This document shows positions 46,384 to 54,099 of a stretch of DNA of 63,644 bases, piece after piece. The position numbers and the translations under genes were made by a program. The notes below the pieces were generated by a model, which was not told the origin of the DNA, made no database searches, and saw only the letters and a list, made by a program, of their open reading frames with translations. Each line of letters starts with the position of its first letter. The first letter of the stretch is position 1. The stretch comes from Mycobacteriales bacterium (GTDB taxonomy: Bacteria; Actinomycetota; Actinomycetes; JAFAQI01): assembly GCA_035504215.1 (NCBI GenBank), contig DATJSI010000104.1, forward strand, positions 1 through 63,644, given 5' to 3'.

Positions 46384-47990
46384 GACCGCGACCTCCCGCG
46401 GCGGCGGCGCCGGTCGGAGAGGACGGCCGCGGCGCAGTTGCGTCCGTTCGCACCGGTGACGCCACCACCGGGGTGGGTGCCGGCACCGCAGAGGTAGAGA
46501 CCGGCGACCGGAGTCCGGTAGTCGGAGTAGTGCAGGGCGGGCCGGAAGACGAACAGCTGGTCGAGCGTCATGTCGCCGTGCAGCGCATGACCGCCGGTGA
46601 GACCGAGTACGCGTTCCAGATCCAGCGGTGAGAGCACCTGCCGCTCGAGAACGGCACCGGGCAGGTTCGGGAGGAGCTGACCCAGCTCCTCGACCACGCG
46701 GTCGGCGACCGCATCCTTGATCGAGTCCCAGCTGCCGTCGGCGCGCCGATAGGGCTGGGAGTTCACGTCGATGGTGGCGATGTGCCGACGTTCCGGGGCC
46801 AGCGTCGGGTCGTGGACCGTGGGGAAGCAGATCTCGACGTGAGAGCCGGTCGCGGCGATCCCCCGTCGCGCATCGGCCTGCTGGACGTCGAGGACGTCAA
46901 GCGGCGGGCCGATCTCGAGGATCCCACGGTGGTAGGGCTGAACGTCGGACGAGCGGTCGTCCCGTACCCGCGGCAGCTCGGCCAGAGCGAGGTTGATCTT
47001 GATGCTCGTGCCCTCGCAACGGAAGTTCTGGATCGCACTGACGAACTCGTCCGGCAGGGCGACCTTGTCGCAGAGGGTCAGGAAGGTGTGCCGCGGATCA
47101 GCGTTGGACAACACGATCGGGGCGGTGATCTCCTCGCCGTCGTCGAGCACGACGCCGGTCACGCGGTCGCCTGCGACAGTGACCGACATGACCGTCGTAC
47201 CGGTGCGGATCGAGGCGCCGGCCTCGACGGCGGCGTCGGCCATGGCGGCGGTGACCCGCCCCATCCCACCGTCGACGAAACCCCACTGCCGGATCCCGCC
47301 ATCGGGGTCACCGGATGCGTGGTCGTGGAGCAGCACGATGCCGGTGCCGGAGCTGTACGGCCCGGCCAGGCTGTCGTTGATCGCATGCCAGCCCATTGCG
47401 GCCTTGACGATGGCGCTGTCGAACCACTCGTCCAGGTAGTCGCCTGCGGACGCCACCAGCAAGCGCAGGGTCTTTGCAAGCAGCTTTCGCTGCCGTGCAC
47501 CCAAGCGGCCGAGCCGGGCGGCGGTAGACCAGTCGCGCAGATGACTCAGCGACGGGTCCGGCGCCGGAAGGTCCATCGTGGGCAGGAGCACCTGGGAGAG
47601 CGCACCGAGCTCGGACTCGAAGCGCCCGACCGCGTCCGCATCGTGCGCCGAGTGATGGGCGATGGCAGCGGTGGTTTCGCCCGGGTCGTCGCCGATGAGC
47701 AACGAGGTGCCGTCGGGCAACAGGTTGAGGGTCGGTCCGGCCGGGCTCACCGTGATGCCGCGCCGGCGCAACCCGAGGTCGCGCCACACCTCCGGTCGCA
47801 GCATCGCAAGCACGTAGGCACCCGTGCTGGCCCGGTACCCGGGGGCGAACTCTTCCGTGACGCACGCGCCGCCGACGAACGGCCGCCGCTCCAGCACGAG
47901 TGGCCGCAGCCCTGACCGCGCCAGGTAGTACGCCGCGACAAGGCCGTTGTGCCCGCCACCCACGATGACGACGTCTGCCCGCTCGGTCAT
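46380..47990 (-). CDS. PYROXD2-like FAD-dependent oxidoreductase
   Basis: A 536-residue flavoprotein of the phytoene-desaturase/amine-oxidase superfamily, closest in motif to PYROXD2-type NAD(P)/FAD oxidoreductases. The dinucleotide fold is VVIVGGGHNGLVAAYYLARS, followed by VLERRPFVGGACVTEEFAPG. The C-terminal FAD motif is LYLCGAGTHPGGGVTGANGR. It would oxidise a C-C or C-N bond; no substrate-specific signature is evident. It overlaps the glycerate kinase stop (ATGA) and the aminotransferase start, arguing for a shared pathway. Carotenoid desaturation seems unlikely because no crtB or other carotenoid genes are nearby. Confidence 0.88.
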   Translation of the reverse strand: MTERADVVIVGGGHNGLVAAYYLARSGLRPLVLERRPFVGGACVTEEFAPGYRASTGAYVLAMLRPEVWRDLGLRRRGITVSPAGPTLNLLPDGTSLLIGDDPGETTAAIAHHSAHDADAVGRFESELGALSQVLLPTMDLPAPDPSLSHLRDWSTAARLGRLGARQRKLLAKTLRLLVASAGDYLDEWFDSAIVKAAMGWHAINDSLAGPYSSGTGIVLLHDHASGDPDGGIRQWGFVDGGMGRVTAAMADAAVEAGASIRTGTTVMSVTVAGDRVTGVVLDDGEEITAPIVLSNADPRHTFLTLCDKVALPDEFVSAIQNFRCEGTSIKINLALAELPRVRDDRSSDVQPYHRGILEIGPPLDVLDVQQADARRGIAATGSHVEICFPTVHDPTLAPERRHIATIDVNSQPYRRADGSWDSIKDAVADRVVEELGQLLPNLPGAVLERQVLSPLDLERVLGLTGGHALHGDMTLDQLFVFRPALHYSDYRTPVAGLYLCGAGTHPGGGVTGANGRNCAAAVLSDRRRRRGRSRS

Positions 47991-49435
47991 GACGGTCCGG
48001 TCCCCGGCTCGGCGGTCGACGTCTCGATCGCCACCACGAGCAGGTCGGAGATGTTGGTCCCGGTCGGCCCCGTGACGACGAGGTCGCCCAGCCGCTCGAG
48101 GGTGGACTGGCAGTCGTGACGGATCAAGGCACTGTCGAGATCGACGCCCATTGCCCGTGCCGACGGCAGCGTGCTGCTGTCGACACACCCACCGGCCGCC
48201 TCGGTGCCACCGTCGGAACCATCGCTGTCGACGAACCCGGCAGCGGCACGCGCGCCCCCCGCGACCGCGCGCGCGAACGCCACCGCCACCTCCTGATTGG
48301 GACCGCCGGCGCCGATCGTGACACCTTCGCGCCGTTGGATTGACACGGTTGCCTCGCCACCGGCAGCGACCAGCACCGTCCCTGCGGCGAACGGGCGACC
48401 GTGCACGGAGGACTCCGAGGCAAGGGACCCGAGCAACGCTCCAAGGGCCCCCCCGTCGCCGGCGAGGGACGTGCCCAGGATTGCCGGAGTGCAGCCGAGC
48501 GCACGCACCCGCTCGGCCATCCGATCGACGACCGTCGCCCCGGTCACCAGCACCGTGGTCGTGATGTCCAGCCCGGCGAGCGAGGGCGATTCGGCCTCCG
48601 GCGTACTCAGGTGCGCGCGGATCGCCGGGTCGACCGCTTCCCACAGGCCGTAACGACGCAGTACGGCGACCGCGCCATCGCAGTCCGTGCTGTCGGGAAC
48701 GACCACGTCGCACAGCAGGTCGACCGCATCACCGACGACGTCCGACAGCGTGAGGTTCACGATCGTCGCGCCGTTCGCGAGCGCCGCCAGCCGGCCGCCT
48801 TTGATCTGCGACACGTGCTTGCGCACGGTGTTGACCTCGGCGATCGACGCGCCGCTGTCCAGGAGCATCGCGTGCAGCGCCTGCTTCGCGACGAAGTCGA
48901 CGCCATCGGGCGGCACGCAGGCGAGCGCGGACGAGCCACCGGTGAACGCCGTGATGAGCAGGTCACCCGGCCGGCACTGCCCGGCAGCGTCCACCAGCCG
49001 GCGTCCCGCGACCAGGCTGGCTTCGCTCGGCACCGGATGGTCCGCGTCGAGCACCTCGATCCGGTCGAGCCCACCGGGCTGCCCACGCCGGCGGACGACC
49101 AGCCCCCGGTCGATCCGGTCGCCGAGCTTGCGTTCGAGGCCGGCCGCGATCGAGAGGCTCGCCTTGCCGGCTCCGAGCACGACGACCGCGCCGTAGTCGT
49201 CGAGATCGAACGACCGCCCACCGACGCGAAGGCTCGATCCACTGACCGTGACGGCCTCGTCCACTGCCGCAACAGGATCCGCCGCTCGTAAGCCGGTCGC
49301 CAGGACATCGAGGACGACGCCGCGCAACCCGGCGAGGCCGTGGTCGAGCAGGGTCGCGGCGTTCGCCACCGGCGCGAGGTCAGCCGGGCGCGCCGCAACC
49401 GCGTTCGGCTGAGCCTGCGCGGCTTCGACCGTCAC
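47987..49435 (-). CDS. Glycerate 2-kinase (MOFRL/GckA family)
   Basis: A kinase of the DUF4147-MOFRL family, which phosphorylates D-glycerate to 2-phosphoglycerate. Its 482 residues contain the N-terminal Rossmann-like domain with VVVLGAGKASLSIAAGLE, the motif LLITAFTGGSSALACVP, EVNTVRKHVSQIKGGRLA and LTLSDVVGDAVD, and the C-terminal MOFRL domain with GGPNQEVAVAFA and DSDGSDG. The GTG start overlaps the enolase stop. Its product is the enolase substrate, which makes the pairing with the adjacent enolase gene biochemically direct. Confidence 0.92.
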   Translation of the reverse strand: MTVEAAQAQPNAVAARPADLAPVANAATLLDHGLAGLRGVVLDVLATGLRAADPVAAVDEAVTVSGSSLRVGGRSFDLDDYGAVVVLGAGKASLSIAAGLERKLGDRIDRGLVVRRRGQPGGLDRIEVLDADHPVPSEASLVAGRRLVDAAGQCRPGDLLITAFTGGSSALACVPPDGVDFVAKQALHAMLLDSGASIAEVNTVRKHVSQIKGGRLAALANGATIVNLTLSDVVGDAVDLLCDVVVPDSTDCDGAVAVLRRYGLWEAVDPAIRAHLSTPEAESPSLAGLDITTTVLVTGATVVDRMAERVRALGCTPAILGTSLAGDGGALGALLGSLASESSVHGRPFAAGTVLVAAGGEATVSIQRREGVTIGAGGPNQEVAVAFARAVAGGARAAAGFVDSDGSDGGTEAAGGCVDSSTLPSARAMGVDLDSALIRHDCQSTLERLGDLVVTGPTGTNISDLLVVAIETSTAEPGTGPS

Positions 49436-50730
49436 GCGCCGCGGCTCACGCTGGTCGACGGGAACTGCGGTCCGGGGTAGCGCGCGGCGACGCCGAGCTC
49501 CTCCTCGATCTGGAGCAGCCGGTTGTACTTCGACGTCCGCTCGCCGCGCACCGGTGCACCGGTCTTGATCTGGCCGGCGTTCAATGCAACGACGAGGTCC
49601 GCAATGATCGGGTCCTCGGTCTCGCCGGAGCGCTCGGACACGCAGACGGCGTACCCGTGGCCGGTCGCGATCGCGGCGGCGTCCATCGCCTCGGACAAGG
49701 TCCCGATCTGGTTGACCTTCCACAGCAGCGCATTCGCGGCGCCCTCGGCAATCCCGCGCAGCAGCCGGGCGGAGTTGGTGACGAACAGGTCGTCGCCCAC
49801 GATCTGGATCCCGCCCTGCGCGGTCAAGGCGGCGAAGCTCTCGAAGTCGTCCTCGGCGAACGGGTCTTCGATGGTCACGATGCCGAAGTCCTGGATCAGC
49901 TCGAGATAGAGCGCGAGCAGCTCGGCCGCGGGCATCGCCTTGCCCGCCAACCGGTAGACGTTGTCGTCGGCGTCGTAGAAATGGGTGGCCGCGCAGTCCA
50001 GCCCGTAGGCGAACCGGCCGGTGTGGCCGGCCTTGTCGACCCCGGCGTGAAGCAGCTCCAACGCCTCCCGCGGATCGGAGATCTGCGGGACGTAGCCGCC
50101 TTCGTCACCGAGGGCCAGCGCGCTGCGGCCGTACTTCGCCTCGAGCACGTCGGCGAGCGCAAGGTTGACCTCGGAGCTCTCGGCGAGAGCGGCGCCGAAC
50201 GTCGGGGCGCCGATCGGTACGACGATGAACTCCTGGAACTGCAGCTGGCCGGCCGCGTGCCGGCCGCCGTTGATGAGGTTGACCAGCGGGACGGGGAGCA
50301 GGTGGCCGTCCGCGTTCAGGTAGCGGTAGAGCGGCAACCCGGCTGACGCCGCGGACGCCCGGGCCGCTGCGAGGGAGACCCCGAGCAACGCGTTCGCGCC
50401 GAGGGCGGACTTGTCGGGCGTGCCGTCGAGCTCGACCAGCCGACGGTCCAGCGCGCGCTGGGAGTCCGCCGCCCAGCCGGCCACCCCCGGTCCAAGGACG
50501 TCAACCACGTTGGCGACCGCCTGCCGCACGCCGTACCCGCCGTAGCGGCTGCCGCCGTCGCGTAGCTCGCGGGCCTCGTAGGCCCCGGTCGAGCGCCCGG
50601 ACGGCACGTCCGCCCGACCGAGCGAGCCGTCGGCGAGAACCACGTCGACCTGCACGGTGGGCAGCCCGCGGCAGTCGAGCACCTCCCGGGCCGCCACGGT
50701 GCGGATGGTGCGGTCACCGGCGTTCGGCAC
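49432..50730 (-). CDS. Enolase paralogue (divergent active-site loop)
   Basis: A 432-residue enolase-fold enzyme interconverting 2-phosphoglycerate and PEP, if canonical. Retained: INGGRHA (His), FQEF (Glu), ALGDEGGY (Glu), GLDCAA (Asp), VTIEDPF (Glu), IVGDDLFVTN (Asp), LLWKVNQIGTLSE (Lys) and AGQIKTG (Lys). Changed: the loop SGASTG is SGRSTG (Arg46), the DSRGNPTV start is DCRGLPTV, and SHRSGETED is SERSGETED (Glu366 for the conserved His). It is the first gene of the eight-gene operon and sits with glycerate kinase, not in the usual ftsB (divIC)-eno context, so it is probably a dedicated second enolase or an enzyme for a related substrate. Confidence 0.93.
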   Translation of the reverse strand: MPNAGDRTIRTVAAREVLDCRGLPTVQVDVVLADGSLGRADVPSGRSTGAYEARELRDGGSRYGGYGVRQAVANVVDVLGPGVAGWAADSQRALDRRLVELDGTPDKSALGANALLGVSLAAARASAASAGLPLYRYLNADGHLLPVPLVNLINGGRHAAGQLQFQEFIVVPIGAPTFGAALAESSEVNLALADVLEAKYGRSALALGDEGGYVPQISDPREALELLHAGVDKAGHTGRFAYGLDCAATHFYDADDNVYRLAGKAMPAAELLALYLELIQDFGIVTIEDPFAEDDFESFAALTAQGGIQIVGDDLFVTNSARLLRGIAEGAANALLWKVNQIGTLSEAMDAAAIATGHGYAVCVSERSGETEDPIIADLVVALNAGQIKTGAPVRGERTSKYNRLLQIEEELGVAARYPGPQFPSTSVSRGA

Positions 50731-50789
50731 GGAGGCTCCTTCGCGGGGCGCGGTCGGCGATGGGCCGGCCTTCCGGCTCGGCTCGCGCC

Positions 50790-50823
50790 ACCGTATTGTC
50801 GGCTGTGAGGATTGTCAACAACC
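50790..50823 (-). promoter_or_regulatory. Promoter and GntR-like operator of the enolase operon
   Basis: On the minus strand a perfect TTGACA (50818-50813), 17 bp, TACGGT (50795-50790), about 60 bp upstream of the enolase ATG. Overlapping the -35 is the near-palindrome GG-x-TTGT-N2-ACAA-x-CC (50809-50823), of the TTGT-N2-ACAA type bound by several FCD-GntR regulators. This supports a repressor-controlled operon. Confidence 0.6.
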
Positions 50824-50854
50824 TGCAATACGCCCGTCGACGCAGCCGGCGGAG

Positions 50855-52228
50855 CTAGCCGAGCAGGTCGCCCACGATCTCGGCAAAGGCCTCGGTGTGC
50901 CGGTCGATCTGCTCCGCGGTCGTCGCCGGCGACATCAACGCCATGTTGTGGAATGGCGTCAGCACCACGCCGCGGTTCAGCATCGCGAGGTGGATCAGGC
51001 CGTCGAGATCGGCGTCGCCGGCTGCGGCGGCCTCGGCACCGTTACGCGGCATCGCCGGACTGAACAGGTACTCGGCACGGCAGCCGAGCCGGGTCACGTG
51101 CCACGGCGCCTGACGCGCCTCGATCACCGACTCGATGCCGTCACAGAGCCGGACCGCGAGTGCCTCCATCCGTTCGAACGCGTCGCCGGTCAGGACCTCA
51201 GACAGGGTCGCGCGGGTCGCCGCGAGCGAGAGCGCGTTTCCGGCCAGCGTTCCGCCGATCCCCCCGACGTCGGCCTCCTGCCAGAAGGTCTGCTCGACGA
51301 TCTTGGCGGCGACCGCCTCACTCACGCCGTACGCCGCGACCGGCACTCCCCCGCCGATCGTCTTGCCGATGGTGAGCAGGTCGGGCTCGAGGGCGTGCCG
51401 CGCGGTGTAGCCGCCCGGTCCGGCACAGATCGTGTGGGTCTCGTCGATCACCAACAACGTGCCGGTCTGCTTGGTGATCCGCCGCAGTTCGGCGTGGTAG
51501 TCGGGATCGGGCAGCACGATCCCGATGTTGGTCAGCGCGGGCTCGACGAGCACGCACGCAACCTGCTCGTCAGCGAGCGCCTTCTCCAGTGCAGGGATGT
51601 CGTTGATCTCGACCACACGGGTCGACTGGCGCACGTCGAGCGACGGGCCGACGCTGCCCTCTCGGGGCACAACCGCCCCCGACTCGTCGAGCGTTGCGAC
51701 GGTCTCGTCGACCGAGCCGTGGTAGCACCAGTTGTGGACGACGACTTTCGAACGCCCCGTGATGTGTCGCGCGAGTCGCAGGACGAACCGGTTCGCGTCG
51801 GATGCCGTGAGGCAGAACTGCCAGTACGGCATCCCGAACCGGCGGGCCATCTCCTCGCCGACCCACCGGGCGTCCTCGGTGGGCAGCATGAAGGTGGCGC
51901 CCTTGCTCATCTGCTCGCTGACCGCGGCGACCACGGGCGCCGGCCCGTGGCCCGCCATCGCGCCGGTGTCGCCCAGGCAGAGATCGACGTACGTGTGCCC
52001 ATCGATGTCCTCGAGCTCGGCGCCGTGCGCGCCGGATACGACGATCGGGGTCGGGCTCGCCCAACGGGTCATCCAGTTCATCGGTACGCCGTAGAGCAGC
52101 GAGCCCGCGGCGGCCCGGCGGAACTCCACCGACCGGGGATGGTTCGCGACGAAGCGCTCTCGTTCCCGGGTCAGCAGCTCCTGAACCCGTTCGGGTTCGA
52201 CGCCGGTTGATGCGGAGGACGTCCCCAT
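50855..52228 (-). CDS. Class III aminotransferase, glutamate-1-semialdehyde aminotransferase-like
   Basis: A 457-residue PLP enzyme resembling the GSA-aminomutase subgroup: DGHTYVDLCLGDTGAMAGHG, FCLTASDANRFVLRLARHIT, WCYHGSVDETVATL, LLVIDETHTICAGPGGYT and the Schiff-base Lys in DLLTIGKTIGGGVPVAAYG. It is unlikely to be the heme-pathway HemL, given its long N-terminus (ERERFVANHPRSVEFRRAA) and its location beside a catabolic operon. It ends 32 bp from the enolase promoter region and reads in the same direction, so it may be a separate unit of the same regulon. Confidence 0.88.
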   Translation of the reverse strand: MGTSSASTGVEPERVQELLTRERERFVANHPRSVEFRRAAAGSLLYGVPMNWMTRWASPTPIVVSGAHGAELEDIDGHTYVDLCLGDTGAMAGHGPAPVVAAVSEQMSKGATFMLPTEDARWVGEEMARRFGMPYWQFCLTASDANRFVLRLARHITGRSKVVVHNWCYHGSVDETVATLDESGAVVPREGSVGPSLDVRQSTRVVEINDIPALEKALADEQVACVLVEPALTNIGIVLPDPDYHAELRRITKQTGTLLVIDETHTICAGPGGYTARHALEPDLLTIGKTIGGGVPVAAYGVSEAVAAKIVEQTFWQEADVGGIGGTLAGNALSLAATRATLSEVLTGDAFERMEALAVRLCDGIESVIEARQAPWHVTRLGCRAEYLFSPAMPRNGAEAAAAGDADLDGLIHLAMLNRGVVLTPFHNMALMSPATTAEQIDRHTEAFAEIVGDLLG

Positions 52229-52310
52229 GCTCGCTGCCCTTCTCGCGACGAGCGCAGTCGCCGCTGTTCAGCTCGGATCCACCGAGGAGTGGGCGCGATC
52301 GTAACCGGCG

Positions 52311-53492
52311 TCAGACCACGACGCTCACTTTGCGGTCGGCGACAACGGTTTCTTGCTGCGGCACACCGTGTCGCCAGATCAGTGGCAGGCAGCCGATCAA
52401 CACTGCAGCCGATGCTGCGGCACCGACGAACGGAACCCACGGCGCGATCCCGAACAACGCGCCGGCCGCCGCCGCAGAGACGGCCATCGCCGCGGTCTGG
52501 GTCGCGTTCGACAATCCTTGTGCGCGGCCCAGCGCAGCAGCCGGAACGCTCTGTGCGAGCAGCGACTGCGCCGCCGGATAGGCGACCGCGACGCCGATCG
52601 ACTCGATCGAGCCGAGCCCGATCAACAGCGGAAGCGTGTGAAGGAACGGGTAGAGCGCGGCGAAGAACACCGACGACGTCAGGGCGGCGATCGTGAGCAC
52701 GATCCGGTTCAGGTGATCCGTCATCCAGCCCGCGACCGGCGAGAACGCGGCGAACGGCGCAGCGAACAACGTCCAGGACAAGCCGACCTCCCACGCGTGC
52801 GCGCCGCGCAGGTCGAGGAGCAACGTCCAGCAGGTCTCGTAGACGCCGGTGATCAGACCGCCGACGACGCCGGTCACGACGACGCCGAGCAGCAACCGGC
52901 TCACCACCAGGCGGGTGTGGGTCGCATCGCGCATCGCAGCGACCTTCGGCAGGCTGGTGACCACCCACAGGCTGGCGACCGTCGAGGTTGCCGCCGTGGC
53001 GACGAACAGCCAAGCCATCCCCGAGATGCCGGCGAGGCTGCCGGCCAGCGGGCCGATCGCCATGCCGCCGAGCTGGCCGGCGAACAGCCAGGAGAACGCG
53101 CGGCCGCGGCGGTCGATGGGTACGACGGCACCGACCAGCGCGAAGGAGGCGACCTGCACGGCGCCGGCACCGGCGCCTTGCGCGCCACGCAGCACGATGT
53201 AGCCGATCGCGTCCGGATGCAGGAGAAACCCGAGGCTTCCGACCGCGTAGCTCAGCAGGCCGCCGATCAGCACCGGCCGCTGTCCGATCCGGTCACCGAG
53301 GCGGCCGAGCGGGTACTGCACGAGCAGCCCGGCGAAGAAGTACGCCGACATGACCAGGCCGACCCCACCGGTGGACGTGCCCTGGTGACGAAGGTAGGCG
53401 GGCAGCAGCGGAAGGATCGCGCTGGCGCCGAGCCATTCGACGAACGCCGTGCCGGTGAGCACGAGAATGAAACGACGAGCCGACCTGGTCAT
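52311..53492 (-). CDS. MFS efflux transporter
   Basis: A 393-residue, 12-helix major-facilitator protein. The motif A region reads YPLGRLGDRIGQRPVLIGGL, and the antiporter-type motif C region GQLGGMAIGPLAGSLAGIS follows. It overlaps the stop of the upstream TetR gene by 4 bp (ATGA), so both are on one transcript controlled by the operator in front of tetR. A drug or toxic-metabolite exporter is likely; the substrate is unknown. Confidence 0.92.
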   Translation of the reverse strand: MTRSARRFILVLTGTAFVEWLGASAILPLLPAYLRHQGTSTGGVGLVMSAYFFAGLLVQYPLGRLGDRIGQRPVLIGGLLSYAVGSLGFLLHPDAIGYIVLRGAQGAGAGAVQVASFALVGAVVPIDRRGRAFSWLFAGQLGGMAIGPLAGSLAGISGMAWLFVATAATSTVASLWVVTSLPKVAAMRDATHTRLVVSRLLLGVVVTGVVGGLITGVYETCWTLLLDLRGAHAWEVGLSWTLFAAPFAAFSPVAGWMTDHLNRIVLTIAALTSSVFFAALYPFLHTLPLLIGLGSIESIGVAVAYPAAQSLLAQSVPAAALGRAQGLSNATQTAAMAVSAAAAGALFGIAPWVPFVGAAASAAVLIGCLPLIWRHGVPQQETVVADRKVSVVV

Positions 53493-54037
53493 CGCGCCAG
53501 CTCCTCGACGAAGGCCGCCACCTTGGTGCGCAGCGGCTCGTCCAACGGTGCGAAGCCGAACAGCTCCACCAGCCAGAGTCCATCGGACACCAGCCGGGCG
53601 ACCGTGGCGGCCACCGGGTCGATGCCGTCGTCGAGGAACTGCGCCTGGGAGCGGTCGAAGGACTCGCGCATCGGCTTCAGCAGCTGCGGCTCACAGGCCA
53701 TCGCGGCGAGCACTGCGGCGCCGGCTCGCTCGCGGCGAATCTCCTCGGGGGTGCTGGCCCGCCGCACGCTGGCACGGATGTAAGCACGGGTGTACCGGCC
53801 GGCCGGCGGACCGTCGTCGGCTCCTGCCTCGGTGTCGAGCTCGGCATCGAACCCGGCCACCATCCGCTCGACCATCGCGGAGACGAGCGAGTCCCGGGTG
53901 TGGAAGTGGTAGAGGACGCCGCCCTTGCTCAGCCCGGCCTCGGCCGCGGCCGCCTCCAGGGTCAACCGGGCCACGCCGTCGCGGATCACGATGCTCTCCG
54001 CGGCGTCGAGGATCCGATCCCTGGTGCCGGTGGCCAT
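53489..54037 (-). CDS. TetR/AcrR-family regulator
   Basis: A 182-residue repressor. The N-terminal helix-turn-helix is TRDRILDAAESIVIRDGVAR ... LTLEAAAAEAGLSKGGVLYH, with FHTRDSLVSAM following. The ligand domain is of TetR_C type with a conserved WLVELFGF helix. The ATG at 54037 begins MATGTRDRIL; a longer in-frame start would lie across the 30-bp operator palindrome immediately upstream. It represses itself and the overlapping MFS gene by inference. Confidence 0.94.
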   Translation of the reverse strand: MATGTRDRILDAAESIVIRDGVARLTLEAAAAEAGLSKGGVLYHFHTRDSLVSAMVERMVAGFDAELDTEAGADDGPPAGRYTRAYIRASVRRASTPEEIRRERAGAAVLAAMACEPQLLKPMRESFDRSQAQFLDDGIDPVAATVARLVSDGLWLVELFGFAPLDEPLRTKVAAFVEELAR

Positions 54038-54040
54038 GGC

Positions 54041-54070
54041 CTTAGTATACCGTCCGGACGGTACACTAAG
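54041..54070. promoter_or_regulatory. TetR operator palindrome
   Basis: A 30-bp sequence that is palindromic at 28 of 30 positions: a perfect 16-bp centre TACCGTCCGGACGGTA flanked by CTTAGT and ACTAAG. It begins 4 bp upstream of the tetR start codon and almost certainly overlaps the promoter of tetR-MFS. Confidence 0.85.
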
Positions 54071-54099
54071 CAAAGCAAATAGCGTGCTTTGTCCGGGTT

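Noticed and set aside
46380-47990. Calling the FAD enzyme a phytoene desaturase (CrtI)
   Set aside because: N- and C-terminal motifs fit the superfamily, but no carotenoid genes are linked and the operon context is amino-compound catabolism.
50855-52228. Assigning the second aminotransferase as HemL of heme biosynthesis
   Set aside because: Only subgroup-level similarity; the N-terminus is atypical and no hem genes are nearby, while catabolic genes lie directly downstream.
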